From Pseudorhodobacter antarcticus (GTDB taxonomy: Bacteria > Pseudomonadota > Alphaproteobacteria > Rhodobacterales > Rhodobacteraceae), in assembly GCA_945862435.1 (NCBI GenBank), contig CAMAXX010000025.1, forward strand, positions 1 through 40,095: DNA of 40,095 nt, written 5' to 3'. The position numbers and the translations under genes were made by a program. Position 1 is the first letter of the stretch. Each line of letters begins with the position of its first letter. Positions 18,454 to 27,096 of this stretch are shown here, piece after piece. Below the pieces are notes generated by a model. That model did no database searches and was not told the origin of the DNA. It saw only the letters and a program-made list of their open reading frames with translations.

Positions 18454-18534
18454 TGTCTAGTTTAATTGACAATAGAAAAGTTTCGCAGGTTTACACTTCC
18501 CTCTTTTGCAGCTTTGTGTAAACCTTGGCTTACA
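18454..18534. promoter_or_regulatory. Two distant CrtJ/PpsR sites between crtI and crtA
   Basis: Perfect TGT-N12-ACA sites occur at 18454-18471 and 18517-18534, 45 bp apart edge to edge (63 bp centre to centre, about six helical turns). They flank the divergent crtI and crtA promoters. Site 1 contains TTGACA (18466-18471), a possible crtA -35. In Rhodobacter the crtA-crtI region also has two separated sites bound cooperatively by CrtJ/PpsR through looping. Confidence 0.88.
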
Positions 18535-18562
18535 GCCCGCTTTTCCGCTGTAGGAGAATTTT

Positions 18563-19294
18563 GTGACCATCACCACCCTGTCGCTGTTTCGATTTGACAG
18601 CCTGCCTGCCCGCATTTGGGTGCTGGGGCAGATGGGCCTTGCGCGCATTGCCCTTATGCGGATGCCCGATGTTGGGTTTTGGAAACTGTGCGGGTCGGGC
18701 CGAGGCGAGGGGTTTGATCTGCGCCCGAATTTGGATGTTTGGGCGATACTTGCCACTTGGCCCAATGTAGAAACCGCCTTTCACGCCACGCAAAATGCCC
18801 CCGTTTTCATACGCTGGCAGGCCCGCGCCGCCGAAAGCTGGACGGTCGTTCTACAGCCAATTTCCGCTCGGGGGAAATGGTCGGGCAAATCGCCCTTTAC
18901 CCCGCATGGCGAATTCCCCGAAGGCGCGCCGATTGCAGCGCTGACCCGCGCCAGCCTGCGTCCCTCGACTATGCTGCGATTTTGGTCGCGTGTTCCATCT
19001 ATTTCCCAAGTGATTGGCAATGATCCAAACGTGCTGTTTAAAATCGGCGTGGGCGAAGTGCCGCTTTTGCATCAAGTGACCTTTTCAATCTGGCCTGATA
19101 CGCAAACCATGGCCAATTTTGCGCGCGGCAATGGTGCGCATGGCCGCGCCATTGCCGCTGTGCGCAGCGAGGGTTGGTTTACCGAAGAGCTCTACGCCCG
19201 CTTTGCCGTGCTGGGCGCTTTTGGCACTTGGGGCGGCGAGCAGCCCCTTGCCGCCTACCCCCAATTTACACCCAAACACAGGACAGCCGCATGA
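18563..19294 (+). CDS. crtA: Spheroidene monooxygenase
   Basis: A 243-residue enzyme that converts spheroidene to the keto-carotenoid spheroidenone when oxygen is present. Landmarks include TTLSLFRFDSLPARIWVLGQM near the start, SGRGEGFDLRPNLDVWAILATW, and GIGEVPLLHQVTFSIWPD-like residues near 170-185. Translation begins at GTG 18563, with AGGAG at 18552-18556 six bases upstream; no ATG is better placed. It opens the crtA-bchI-bchD-bchO unit, and its stop overlaps the bchI start (ATGA). Confidence 0.95.
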   Translation: MTITTLSLFRFDSLPARIWVLGQMGLARIALMRMPDVGFWKLCGSGRGEGFDLRPNLDVWAILATWPNVETAFHATQNAPVFIRWQARAAESWTVVLQPISARGKWSGKSPFTPHGEFPEGAPIAALTRASLRPSTMLRFWSRVPSISQVIGNDPNVLFKIGVGEVPLLHQVTFSIWPDTQTMANFARGNGAHGRAIAAVRSEGWFTEELYARFAVLGAFGTWGGEQPLAAYPQFTPKHRTAA

Positions 19295-20295
19295 CAGCCC
19301 CCTTCCCCTTTTCCGCGATTGTAGGGCAAGAGGCGATGAAACGCGCCATGGTGCTGACCGCCATCGACCCCGCCATCGGCGGCGTTCTGGTGTTTGGCGA
19401 CCGTGGCACGGGAAAATCCACCGCTGTGCGGGCACTTGCGGCGCTGCTTCCGCCCATCGACGTGGTGGAAGGATGCCCTGTCAATTCGGCCCGCGTTGAA
19501 GATGTGCCTGATTGGGCGCCTGCCGTATCTGGCCGCATCGTCACACGCCCAACGCCCGTGATCGATTTGCCGCTGGGTGCCACGGAAGACCGCGTTGTGG
19601 GCGCGCTGGATATTGAACGGGCACTAACGCGCGGTGAAAAGGCATTCGAGGCTGGGCTGCTGGCCCGCGCCAATCGCGGCTATCTTTACATTGACGAGGT
19701 CAACCTTCTTGAAGATCACCTTGTCGATCTATTGCTAGACGTGGCCCAGTCAGGCGAGAATGTGGTCGAGCGCGAGGGGCTGTCTATTCGCCACCCTGCG
19801 CGCTTTGTTCTGGTCGGGTCAGGCAACCCCGAAGAGGGCGATTTGCGACCGCAGCTTTTGGATCGCTTTGGCCTTTCGGTGCAGGTCACCAGCCCGCACG
19901 ATGTGCAAACGCGGGTAGAAGTGATGCTGCGCCGCGATGGGTATGAACGCGATAACGCAGCCTTTATGGCCGAATATGGCGCGCAAGATGCGCTGCTGCG
20001 TGCAGAAATTCTGACAGCGCGCGCGGCTTTGCCTAAATTGAAAACCCCGCCCGCAGTTCTGCACGATTGCGCGGCGCTGTGCATCGCGCTGGGATCAGAC
20101 GGCCTGCGCGGCGAGTTGACGATGCTCCGCGCCGCGCGGGCCGAGGCGGCTTTTGCGGGGGCAGCAACGGTAACACGCGCGCATTTGAAATCGGTCGCCG
20201 AAATGGCGCTTTCGCACCGCCTGCGCCGCGACCCGCTGGACGAGGCAGGATCAGGCGCGCGCGTGGCGCGCATTTTGGCCGAAACGCTGCCATAA
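19291..20295 (+). CDS. bchI: Magnesium chelatase ATPase subunit I
   Basis: A 334-residue AAA+ ATPase that drives insertion of Mg2+ into protoporphyrin IX with BchD and BchH. It shows Walker A GDRGTGKS (36-43), Walker B YLYIDEVN (131-138), sensor-type LVGSGNPEEGDLRPQLLDRFG, and the C-terminal helical lid. The start (MTAPFPFSAIVGQ) overlaps the crtA stop, and a 39-residue upstream extension is only crtA in another frame. The stop overlaps the bchD start by one nucleotide (TAATG). Confidence 0.97.
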   Translation: MTAPFPFSAIVGQEAMKRAMVLTAIDPAIGGVLVFGDRGTGKSTAVRALAALLPPIDVVEGCPVNSARVEDVPDWAPAVSGRIVTRPTPVIDLPLGATEDRVVGALDIERALTRGEKAFEAGLLARANRGYLYIDEVNLLEDHLVDLLLDVAQSGENVVEREGLSIRHPARFVLVGSGNPEEGDLRPQLLDRFGLSVQVTSPHDVQTRVEVMLRRDGYERDNAAFMAEYGAQDALLRAEILTARAALPKLKTPPAVLHDCAALCIALGSDGLRGELTMLRAARAEAAFAGAATVTRAHLKSVAEMALSHRLRRDPLDEAGSGARVARILAETLP

Positions 20296-22025
20296 TGGCC
20301 GATGCGCCCCCACCCCCGCGCGCGCCATCTGCGCTAGAGCGCGCCCGCCTTGCGCTGGATGTTTTGGCGCTCGACGGGGCTGGTTTGGGCGGGCTGTGGC
20401 TGCGCGGGCGCATTGGGCCAGCGCGCTCCGCAGCGATGGGGCGGCTTGCTGCCATACCCCTGCCCACCCGCCGCATTCATCCGACCATCGATGATGGCGC
20501 GCTGTTTGGCGGCACAGATTTGGCCGCAAGTCTGTCGGCTGGCGCAAATCGAAAAACCGCTGGGATTTTGGCGCAACCCTCTGCGCTGATTTTGACCATG
20601 GCCGAGCGCGCGAGTGCTGGCCTTGCCGCACGGCTGGCGTTGCATCTGGACGCTGGCACGTCTTGCCTGATTGCGCTGGACGAGGGGGCAGAGGCGGAAG
20701 AGACCCTTCCCCCTACTTTGGCAGAAAGATTAGCGCTGTTTCTGGATTTGTCCGATTTTGGGCTAGAGGATGCCGAGGCGTTGGAAGCAGCAACCGATCT
20801 GACCCTTGCGCGCGCGCGCCTGATCCATTTGCGCGGCGCTGGACTGCCGCCGCAGGCTGTAACCGCCCTAGTAGGCGCTGCAGCGAGCCTTGGCATAGAC
20901 AGCCTGCGCGCGCCGATGATGGCCGCGCGCGCAGCGCTTGCCATTGCCGCCCTGCGCGGGCTGGATGCGCCTGATGACACCTGCTTGCAGGCTGCAGCCG
21001 GCCTTGTCTATGCGCACCGCGCAACCATTTTTCCCGATGAGCCGCAGGAAGATGCGCCGCCGCCTGATGCGCCGCCGCCTGATGACGCGCCAAATGATGC
21101 ACCGCAAGACGCACCCAATGATGCGCCGCAAGACCTTGCGGATATTCCGCAGGACATTGTGCTTGAGGCGGTGCGCGCCGCCCTGCCCGCTGATGTTTTG
21201 GCGCGCCTTGCCGCTGGCCGCGCGGCGCGCAGCATGAAGGACGGGGCTGGCACGGGGGCCAAGGTGAAGGGCAATCACCGTGGCCGTCCCCTGCCCGCCC
21301 GCGCGGGGCGCATGGGGCAGGGCAAACGCATTGATATTTTGGCGACCTTGCGCGCAGCGGCCCCGATGCAAACCCTGCGCGGGGCGGGGTTGGTTACGGG
21401 CGATACGCCGACGAGGCTGGCCATCCGCCCCACCGATTTTCGGATCAAACGCTATCAACATTCGTCCGACCGCGTACTGATTTTCACTGTCGATGCCTCG
21501 GGCTCATCCGCCTTTGCGCGCCTTGCCGAGGCGAAGGGCGCGGTCGAGTTGCTGCTGGCGCAATCTTATGCGCGGCGCGATCACGTGGCGCTTTTGGCCT
21601 TTCGCGGGCAGAGATGCGAAGTGGTTTTGCCGCCCACGCGGTCACTTACTGCCACCAAACGCCGCCTTGCTGGGCTTGCGGGTGGGGGCGGCACGCCGCT
21701 GGCGGCGGGTCTGCGCATGGGGCTGGATGTGGCGCTGCAGGCCCGCGCGCGCGGCATGACGCCGACACTTGCCCTGCTGACCGATGGGCGCGGCAATATT
21801 GCACTGGATGGCAGCGCAAATCGCGCTGTGGCGGACTCAGACGCCCAGCGCCTTGCCCGTGTTTTTGCGGCCTCGGGCATTCCCGCGTTGGTGATCGACA
21901 TTGCAACGCGCCCGCAGCCCAGCCTTGCGGGTTTGGCGCGGGGCATGGGGGCGACGTACCTGCCCCTGCCCCGCGCAGATAGCCGCCTTTTGACCAAGGT
22001 ACTGCAGGCAGGGATGGGGACATGA
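20295..22025 (+). CDS. bchD: Magnesium chelatase subunit D
   Basis: A 576-residue AAA-like platform protein of Mg chelatase. The N-terminal half is a degenerate AAA domain without a clear Walker A; a Pro/Asp-rich linker (about 248-288) built from DAPP/DAPQ/NDAPQ units joins it to a C-terminal von Willebrand A domain with the MIDAS motif DASGSS (about 399-404) and LLTDGRGN. The start at 20295 is set by the one-base overlap with bchI; a longer in-frame reading of 76 arginine-rich residues is bchI out of frame. The stop overlaps the bchO start (ATGA). Confidence 0.96.
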   Translation: MADAPPPPRAPSALERARLALDVLALDGAGLGGLWLRGRIGPARSAAMGRLAAIPLPTRRIHPTIDDGALFGGTDLAASLSAGANRKTAGILAQPSALILTMAERASAGLAARLALHLDAGTSCLIALDEGAEAEETLPPTLAERLALFLDLSDFGLEDAEALEAATDLTLARARLIHLRGAGLPPQAVTALVGAAASLGIDSLRAPMMAARAALAIAALRGLDAPDDTCLQAAAGLVYAHRATIFPDEPQEDAPPPDAPPPDDAPNDAPQDAPNDAPQDLADIPQDIVLEAVRAALPADVLARLAAGRAARSMKDGAGTGAKVKGNHRGRPLPARAGRMGQGKRIDILATLRAAAPMQTLRGAGLVTGDTPTRLAIRPTDFRIKRYQHSSDRVLIFTVDASGSSAFARLAEAKGAVELLLAQSYARRDHVALLAFRGQRCEVVLPPTRSLTATKRRLAGLAGGGGTPLAAGLRMGLDVALQARARGMTPTLALLTDGRGNIALDGSANRAVADSDAQRLARVFAASGIPALVIDIATRPQPSLAGLARGMGATYLPLPRADSRLLTKVLQAGMGT

Positions 22026-22930
22026 CTGCGCGCCCCGATCTGGCCCCCGACCGGCCCGCCGATTTGCCGCAAGATTGGCCGCACCGCGCCGCATCGCGCA
22101 GGGTCATAGCAGCACATCAGTACTGGCATGTGCAGGATATGGGCCCCAAAAGCGGCTCTGCGCCAACCCTGTTGCTGATACACGGCGCAGGCGGATCGCT
22201 ACATTCTTGGGCCGATTTGGCACCTATGCTGGCCGTGCATTATCACGTGATCGCTGTGGATGTCGCGGGCCATGGGTTCAGCCAAAAGGGACGGATGGCG
22301 CGGGCGGGGCTAGAAGATATCGCTGCCGATATCGCAGCCCTTGCCGCAAATCAGGGGTGGCAGGTGCAGGCGGTCATTGGACATTCCGCAGGGGCGGCCA
22401 TTGCGCTGCAGCTTGCCGAAATGCTGCCTCTGCGTGCGGTAGTAGGGCTGAACGCGGCGCTGTCGCAGTTTGAAGGCATGGCGGGCTGGCTTTTTCCCGC
22501 TATGGCCAAAACTCTTAGCCTGCTTCCGTTTGCGCCACATTTTGGGGCAAAGATGCTGGGCACGCCTGCACAGATTGACCGTCTTTTGATACAAACAGGG
22601 GCGCAAATTAGTGCGGATGGGCGCGATCAATACTTAACCCTTGCGCGCCGCCCCGCCCATATTGGGGCAACGCTGGATATGATGGCCGCATGGGATTTGC
22701 GGCCGCTGCTGGGGCGTCTTTCGCAAATCTCGGTGCCCGTTTTGCTGCTGACAGGCGCGCGCGATGGTGCGGTGCCGCCGCGTGTCAGCGTTGAAGCCGC
22801 GCGCGCCCTGCCCCATGCAACAGCCCATATCATACAAAGCTACGGCCATTTGCTGCCAGAAGAAGCTGCCGGCACTATTGCGCCGCTGATCTTAGACTTT
22901 CTAAAAACGGCACTGGCCAAAGCGCCCTAA
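22022..22930 (+). CDS. bchO: Magnesium-chelatase-associated alpha/beta hydrolase
   Basis: A 302-residue alpha/beta hydrolase with the oxyanion HGAGGS (54-59), nucleophile elbow GHSAG (120-124, Ser122), a catalytic aspartate near TGARDG (about 245) and a histidine in SYGHLLPEE. BchO lies next to bchD in purple bacteria and is thought to assist Mg-porphyrin synthesis, but its substrate is unknown. It ends the crtA-bchIDO unit, and its stop overlaps that of the convergent ABC ATPase gene by 3 nt. Confidence 0.94.
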   Translation: MTARPDLAPDRPADLPQDWPHRAASRRVIAAHQYWHVQDMGPKSGSAPTLLLIHGAGGSLHSWADLAPMLAVHYHVIAVDVAGHGFSQKGRMARAGLEDIAADIAALAANQGWQVQAVIGHSAGAAIALQLAEMLPLRAVVGLNAALSQFEGMAGWLFPAMAKTLSLLPFAPHFGAKMLGTPAQIDRLLIQTGAQISADGRDQYLTLARRPAHIGATLDMMAAWDLRPLLGRLSQISVPVLLLTGARDGAVPPRVSVEAARALPHATAHIIQSYGHLLPEEAAGTIAPLILDFLKTALAKAP

Positions 22931-24015
22931 TGCGCGCCCTTTTCGGGCAAGGTTTCGGCCTTGAACAAATGGGCTTTGTCGCCATCAAAACCAACGGCAA
23001 TATCGCTGCCCACGGAATAGACTGTATCTTGCGGCAGGGCGGCGATCAGCGATGTGCCATCGCCTAAACCAATATCAACCACGGTTTCTGCGCCCAAGCG
23101 TTCCGTCAGCGCGACTTTACCCGTCATCAGGGCCTGACCGCTTTCAAGGGTGATGTACTGCGGGCGCAGGCCCAAAATGGCTGCCTCGCCCACGGCAAAT
23201 GGCCCGCGTTTGGCCGACACGCGGACCTTGCCCAAAACGGGGCTGGACACTTCAGCCACATCGCCCTTTACGCCGACAACTTCGACATTCATGAAGTTCA
23301 TTGAAGGCGCGCCCAAAAATCCCGCGACAAAAAGATTGGCGGGATTGTGATACAAATCCATCGGCGCGCCAGTTTGCATGACTTTACCATCCTTCAGCAC
23401 AACGATTTTGTCCGCCAGCGTCATCGCCTCGACTTGGTCGTGTGTCACATAAACCATCGTGGCCCCAAGCTGTTGGTGCAGCTTGCCAATTTCCATGCGC
23501 ATATCCATCCGCAAGGCGGCATCCAAATTTGACAAAGGCTCGTCAAACAAGAACACTTGGGGTTTGCGCACAATTGCGCGGCCAATGGCTACGCGTTGAC
23601 GCTGCCCACCCGACAACTGACTGGGGCGGCGGTCTAGCAGATGTTCCATCTGCAAAATGCGCGCGGCCTCGGCCACTTTGGCGTCTTTTTCTGTTTTGCT
23701 GGCCCCCGCAATCGTCAATCCAAAGGCCACGTTTTCGCGCACTGTCATATGCGGAAAAATGGCATAAGATTGAAACACCATCGCCACCCCGCGCTGCGAG
23801 GGCGGCAGATCATTGACCTGCGTCTTGCCAATCACCAAATCGCCTGCGCTGATATCCTCTAGCCCCGCGATCATGCGCAAAAGCGTGGACTTGCCGCAGC
23901 CCGAAGGGCCGACAAAAACGCAGAACTCGCCGTCTTCAATCTCGATATCAACGCCTTTGATGACATCGACATTGCCATAGCTTTTCTTGATGTTCTTCAG
24001 CGAGATTTTGGCCAT
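22927..24015 (-). CDS. Carbohydrate ABC transporter ATPase (MalK/UgpC type)
   Basis: A 362-residue ABC ATPase with Walker A GPSGCGKST (36-44), Q-loop FQSYAIFPH, signature LSGGQ (134-138), Walker B VFLFDEP (154-160) and H-loop THDQVEAM, followed by a C-terminal TOBE/OB regulatory domain of about 120 residues. This is the class that energises CUT1 sugar importers. It is the last gene of the lacI-linked operon, 17 nt after the hydrolase gene, with AAGGAG before its ATG. The sugar cannot be told from the ATPase; the neighbour suggests a fructoside or similar oligosaccharide. Confidence 0.92.
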   Translation of the reverse strand: MAKISLKNIKKSYGNVDVIKGVDIEIEDGEFCVFVGPSGCGKSTLLRMIAGLEDISAGDLVIGKTQVNDLPPSQRGVAMVFQSYAIFPHMTVRENVAFGLTIAGASKTEKDAKVAEAARILQMEHLLDRRPSQLSGGQRQRVAIGRAIVRKPQVFLFDEPLSNLDAALRMDMRMEIGKLHQQLGATMVYVTHDQVEAMTLADKIVVLKDGKVMQTGAPMDLYHNPANLFVAGFLGAPSMNFMNVEVVGVKGDVAEVSSPVLGKVRVSAKRGPFAVGEAAILGLRPQYITLESGQALMTGKVALTERLGAETVVDIGLGDGTSLIAALPQDTVYSVGSDIAVGFDGDKAHLFKAETLPEKGAH

Positions 24016-24032
24016 CGGCAGTCTCCTTTTGA

Positions 24033-25025
24033 TTATTCGGCGGCGCGCGCCATGGGCGCCACGGAAAGCAGACCATCAGGCCCAACGAGGATGCGTTCGG
24101 GGTTCATCACATAGCCGCCGAACTTGTCTTTACCGCCATCCGCAAACCCCAAAATCACCAACCCATCAGGCCCATCAACAATGCGCGCGGCATAGCGTGT
24201 GCAGGGCTCGGCCCCGTCCAGAAACGGGCCGGGGGCAATGCGCCAAGGCCCGCGCGGATGATCGGCGATCAGATAATGGTTGCCTGTGACGGGTTTTTCG
24301 GGGTTGGTTTTGCGGTATTGTGCAGACCAATGAATTGATGACGTGCAGAACAAGCAATACCATTTGCCTGCCACGTCGAACACCTGCGGCACCTCTAGCT
24401 GGCCAAAGCCGCCTTGGAACACGGGGGGCTGCAGCACCCAAGTGTTCAGATCATCCGACGTCGCAAAACCAATCGCGCCGCCCGAATTCGGCTCGCTGCT
24501 GTCTGGCACGCGGGCGGTGAAATACATCAGCCAACCCTTGCCGTAGGGGTCTTTCATCACCCACGGATCGCGCATGGCGCGGTCGTGCCAGCGGCCTGTA
24601 TGATCGGCCTCATAACATTCGGCGTTGGGGCCAGTCAGGTCAAGACATTGCCCATCACCCCCGCGCACCCAATTGTGCAAATCGGTGGATGTGGCATGGC
24701 CAACGCGCTGGCGCATCATCTTTTCGGCCTTGGTCGTGCCCGTATAGAACAGGTGCCACAGCCCTGCGTCATCTTGCACGACGGAGCCTGTCCAAGTGGT
24801 ACCATCATCCCAAGCCGCCCCACCCCGCTGTGGGGTGAAAGTTGTGCCAAGATGCGTCCAGTTCACCAAATCTTTCGACATGGCATGGCCCTGAGTCACG
24901 TTGAAATGGCGCAGATCTGGATCGCGTAGCGATGTATCGGCCTGCAGGAAAAACCCGTGGTAGGTGTCGCCGTCTTTGGCATACCAGCTGTCCCAAATCC
25001 ATTTGCCGTCGATTGCGATAACCAT
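24033..25025 (-). CDS. Cytoplasmic glycoside hydrolase of GH32/GH68-like five-bladed propeller type
   Basis: A 330-residue protein with no signal peptide. It shows the clan GH-J pattern: Asp12 in WIWDSWY near the N-terminus (nucleophile position), WTGS at 78-81, RDP at 152-154 (transition-state stabiliser) and Glu211 in QLEVPQVF (acid/base position). The blades carry repeated TSTDLHNW/SKDLVNW/TSDDLNTW turns, as in beta-fructosidases. I infer hydrolysis of an imported fructose-containing oligosaccharide, but GH43-type arabinosidase or xylosidase activity is possible. It lies within the ABC operon between permease and ATPase, 10 nt after the permease stop, with AAGGAG at its start. Confidence 0.72.
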   Translation of the reverse strand: MVIAIDGKWIWDSWYAKDGDTYHGFFLQADTSLRDPDLRHFNVTQGHAMSKDLVNWTHLGTTFTPQRGGAAWDDGTTWTGSVVQDDAGLWHLFYTGTTKAEKMMRQRVGHATSTDLHNWVRGGDGQCLDLTGPNAECYEADHTGRWHDRAMRDPWVMKDPYGKGWLMYFTARVPDSSEPNSGGAIGFATSDDLNTWVLQPPVFQGGFGQLEVPQVFDVAGKWYCLFCTSSIHWSAQYRKTNPEKPVTGNHYLIADHPRGPWRIAPGPFLDGAEPCTRYAARIVDGPDGLVILGFADGGKDKFGGYVMNPERILVGPDGLLSVAPMARAAE

Positions 25026-25035
25026 GTCAGTCTCC

Positions 25036-25914
25036 TTAGCCCTTCACGCCCGTCGATGCGATCGACGCGATAAAGGCTTTCTGCAAATAAAGGTAAAAGC
25101 CAAGCACGGGCAGGGTAATCAGCGACAAATACGCCATCACCTCGCCCCATGCGATGTTCAGTTGGAAGAAGTATTGTAGGCCCACCATGACGGGGCGGTA
25201 CCCCTCTTCTTGGGTGACCATCAGCGGCCAGAGGTATTGGTTATACATGGCCAAGAATTTCAAAATTGCCGCCGTGGCCAGTATTGGGCCAGATAGGGGC
25301 ATCACGATACGGCGGTAAATCTGGAACCAGCTTGCGCCTTCGACGCGGGCCGCTTCGATCAATTCGCCCGGAAGGTCTTTGAAATACTGCACGAATAGAA
25401 AGATGGTCAGGCCATCGGCAATGAACGGTATGATCTGCACATGGTAGCTGTTCAGCCAGCCCCATGTTAGCCCTTCCATGCCCAGCCACGGCAGTTTTGA
25501 CACCATCAGCAGCATCGGAATGGCGATGGTCTCGAACGGCACGATCAGGGTCGCCAGCAGCACCGAAAGGATTACGCCGCGCCCCTTCCAATTTATAAAT
25601 ACAAAGGCAAAGCCCGCTGCCGAGCAGATCAGCAGCGATAGCGCCACCGTTACCCCTGTGACCAATACGGAATTGAATACGAACAGACCCACAGGCGCGC
25701 GTTCAAAAGCTGCCGAATAGTTGTTCAGACTGATATCGCCCACGGGCAAAAACGCCCGCAGCGAACTGGCATCGACCAGCAATTGCTGATCGGGCTTAAA
25801 GCTGGACATGACCATAAACACCAGCGGGAAGATAAAGATCAGCGCGATCAGCGCCAGCACAGTATAGCGCACTGCCAGCCGCAACCCGTGATTGTCACCA
25901 GAAATCATTGCCAT
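25036..25914 (-). CDS. Carbohydrate ABC transporter permease (MalG type)
   Basis: A 292-residue inner-membrane permease with six predicted helices. The coupling helix has the EAA loop EAARVEGASWFQIYRRIVMP near residues 187-206, with the -G-x9-I-x-L-P-like spacing that contacts the ATPase. It is adjacent to the other permease (start next to its stop) and forms the heterodimeric channel of a CUT1 importer. A second ATG two codons later is an equally possible start. Confidence 0.92.
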   Translation of the reverse strand: MAMISGDNHGLRLAVRYTVLALIALIFIFPLVFMVMSSFKPDQQLLVDASSLRAFLPVGDISLNNYSAAFERAPVGLFVFNSVLVTGVTVALSLLICSAAGFAFVFINWKGRGVILSVLLATLIVPFETIAIPMLLMVSKLPWLGMEGLTWGWLNSYHVQIIPFIADGLTIFLFVQYFKDLPGELIEAARVEGASWFQIYRRIVMPLSGPILATAAILKFLAMYNQYLWPLMVTQEEGYRPVMVGLQYFFQLNIAWGEVMAYLSLITLPVLGFYLYLQKAFIASIASTGVKG

Positions 25915-26994
25915 TTAGGTTTTCTCCCGCGTCAGCCAGCGTTGGAACAACGAAATTGTCAGGACGATCACAAACAAGATAACCGAAATTGCGGACGCGC
26001 CCGAAATGTCCTGTTTGCCATAGCCGCGATCAATCGCTTGGAAGACGATGGTTTGGGTACTGTCCAAGGGGCCGCCGTTGGTCATCACGTCGATCTGCGC
26101 GAACAGGCCAAAGGCTTGCATCGTGATCACGATCAGGATCAACACGGCGGTATTGCGCAGGCCCGGCCATGTGATGAAACGAAACACCTGCCATTTCGAG
26201 GCCCCTTCAATCGCCGCTGCCTCATAAAGGGTGGGCGAGATGGTTTGCAGACCTGATAGCCAAATCACCATGTGAAAGCCGACAGCTTGCCAAATGGACA
26301 TAGCGATAATTGCGCCCAGCGCCGTCGACGGGTCGCCAAGCCATTCGACAGGTGGGATCAGCCCGAAACTTATGGAGGATAGCAAGCTGTTCAGCAGCCC
26401 CGATGATCCATCATAAATCAGCTTCCAAAGCAGCGACACAACGACAATCGACACAACAACGGGCATGAAATAAATCGCGCGAAAGACGTTGATGCCACGC
26501 AGACGTTGATTAATCAGCAAAGCAAGGCCCAGCGCAAGCCCCGCCTGCACAGGGGCCACGACCAACACAAACAAAACCGTGTTCATAATCGCAATCATAA
26601 ACACCACATCGCGCGCCAGAATGAAGGTGCGCGCATCACCGCCAAAGGGCGTATCAAAGGCGAACCATTCGCGCATCCCGTCCAACTGGGGGTATTTGGG
26701 GTTTTTGCGGGTAAAGCTGCGCAGGGCAGGATATTGGGCCGCGCCGTCCTTCATCACCACCGCGCCCGCATCATCGCGCACGGGGTCAAGGGTCAGCATC
26801 GAAAGGCCAAGCAGTTGGCGATAGTTGGCAAGCCCCGTAAATTCCGTCGGATTAGGCGAAATCAGGCGTTGATTTGTAAACGAAAGGGCAATCGCAAAGA
26901 AAAAGGGGAAAATCACAAAGGCCGCAATCAGCGTTACCGCGGGCCCCGCCATCAGCCAGCCCGTGCCGTTTGATCTGGTGAATTTCGATGCCAT
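25915..26994 (-). CDS. Carbohydrate ABC transporter permease (MalF type)
   Basis: A 359-residue permease with six predicted helices and a 60-70 residue periplasmic insertion between the first two helices (about 70-135), which is longer than in small CUT1 permeases. The EAA loop reads EAAAIEGASKWQVFRFITWP. The start at 26994 (MASKFTRSNG) has AAAAGGGG upstream; a GTG 30 nt earlier would put the ribosome site inside the gene. It follows the binding-protein gene by 102 nt, in which a hairpin lies. Confidence 0.92.
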   Translation of the reverse strand: MASKFTRSNGTGWLMAGPAVTLIAAFVIFPFFFAIALSFTNQRLISPNPTEFTGLANYRQLLGLSMLTLDPVRDDAGAVVMKDGAAQYPALRSFTRKNPKYPQLDGMREWFAFDTPFGGDARTFILARDVVFMIAIMNTVLFVLVVAPVQAGLALGLALLINQRLRGINVFRAIYFMPVVVSIVVVSLLWKLIYDGSSGLLNSLLSSISFGLIPPVEWLGDPSTALGAIIAMSIWQAVGFHMVIWLSGLQTISPTLYEAAAIEGASKWQVFRFITWPGLRNTAVLILIVITMQAFGLFAQIDVMTNGGPLDSTQTIVFQAIDRGYGKQDISGASAISVILFVIVLTISLFQRWLTREKT

Positions 26995-27063
26995 GCGCGC
27001 GCCCCTTTTCAGTTGGTTCCGCACGCACAGCAGGCAATAGGGCCCACTGTGCGCTGGGAGGAT

Positions 27064-27087
27064 GGGCGCGCAGTTTCCCGCGCGCCC
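27064..27087 (-). other. Hairpin between binding-protein and permease genes
   Basis: A perfect 8-bp all-GC stem (27064-27071 with 27080-27087, 8-nt loop), 9 nt after the binding-protein stop, has no T tail. Such hairpins commonly protect the upstream binding-protein mRNA from decay so that it outnumbers the permeases. The role is inferred. Confidence 0.6.
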
Positions 27088-27096
27088 GTTAGAACC

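Noticed and set aside
20067..20294. N-terminal extension of bchD by 76 residues
   Set aside because: The extension is arginine-rich and is bchI read in another frame; the TAATG overlap gives the proper start.
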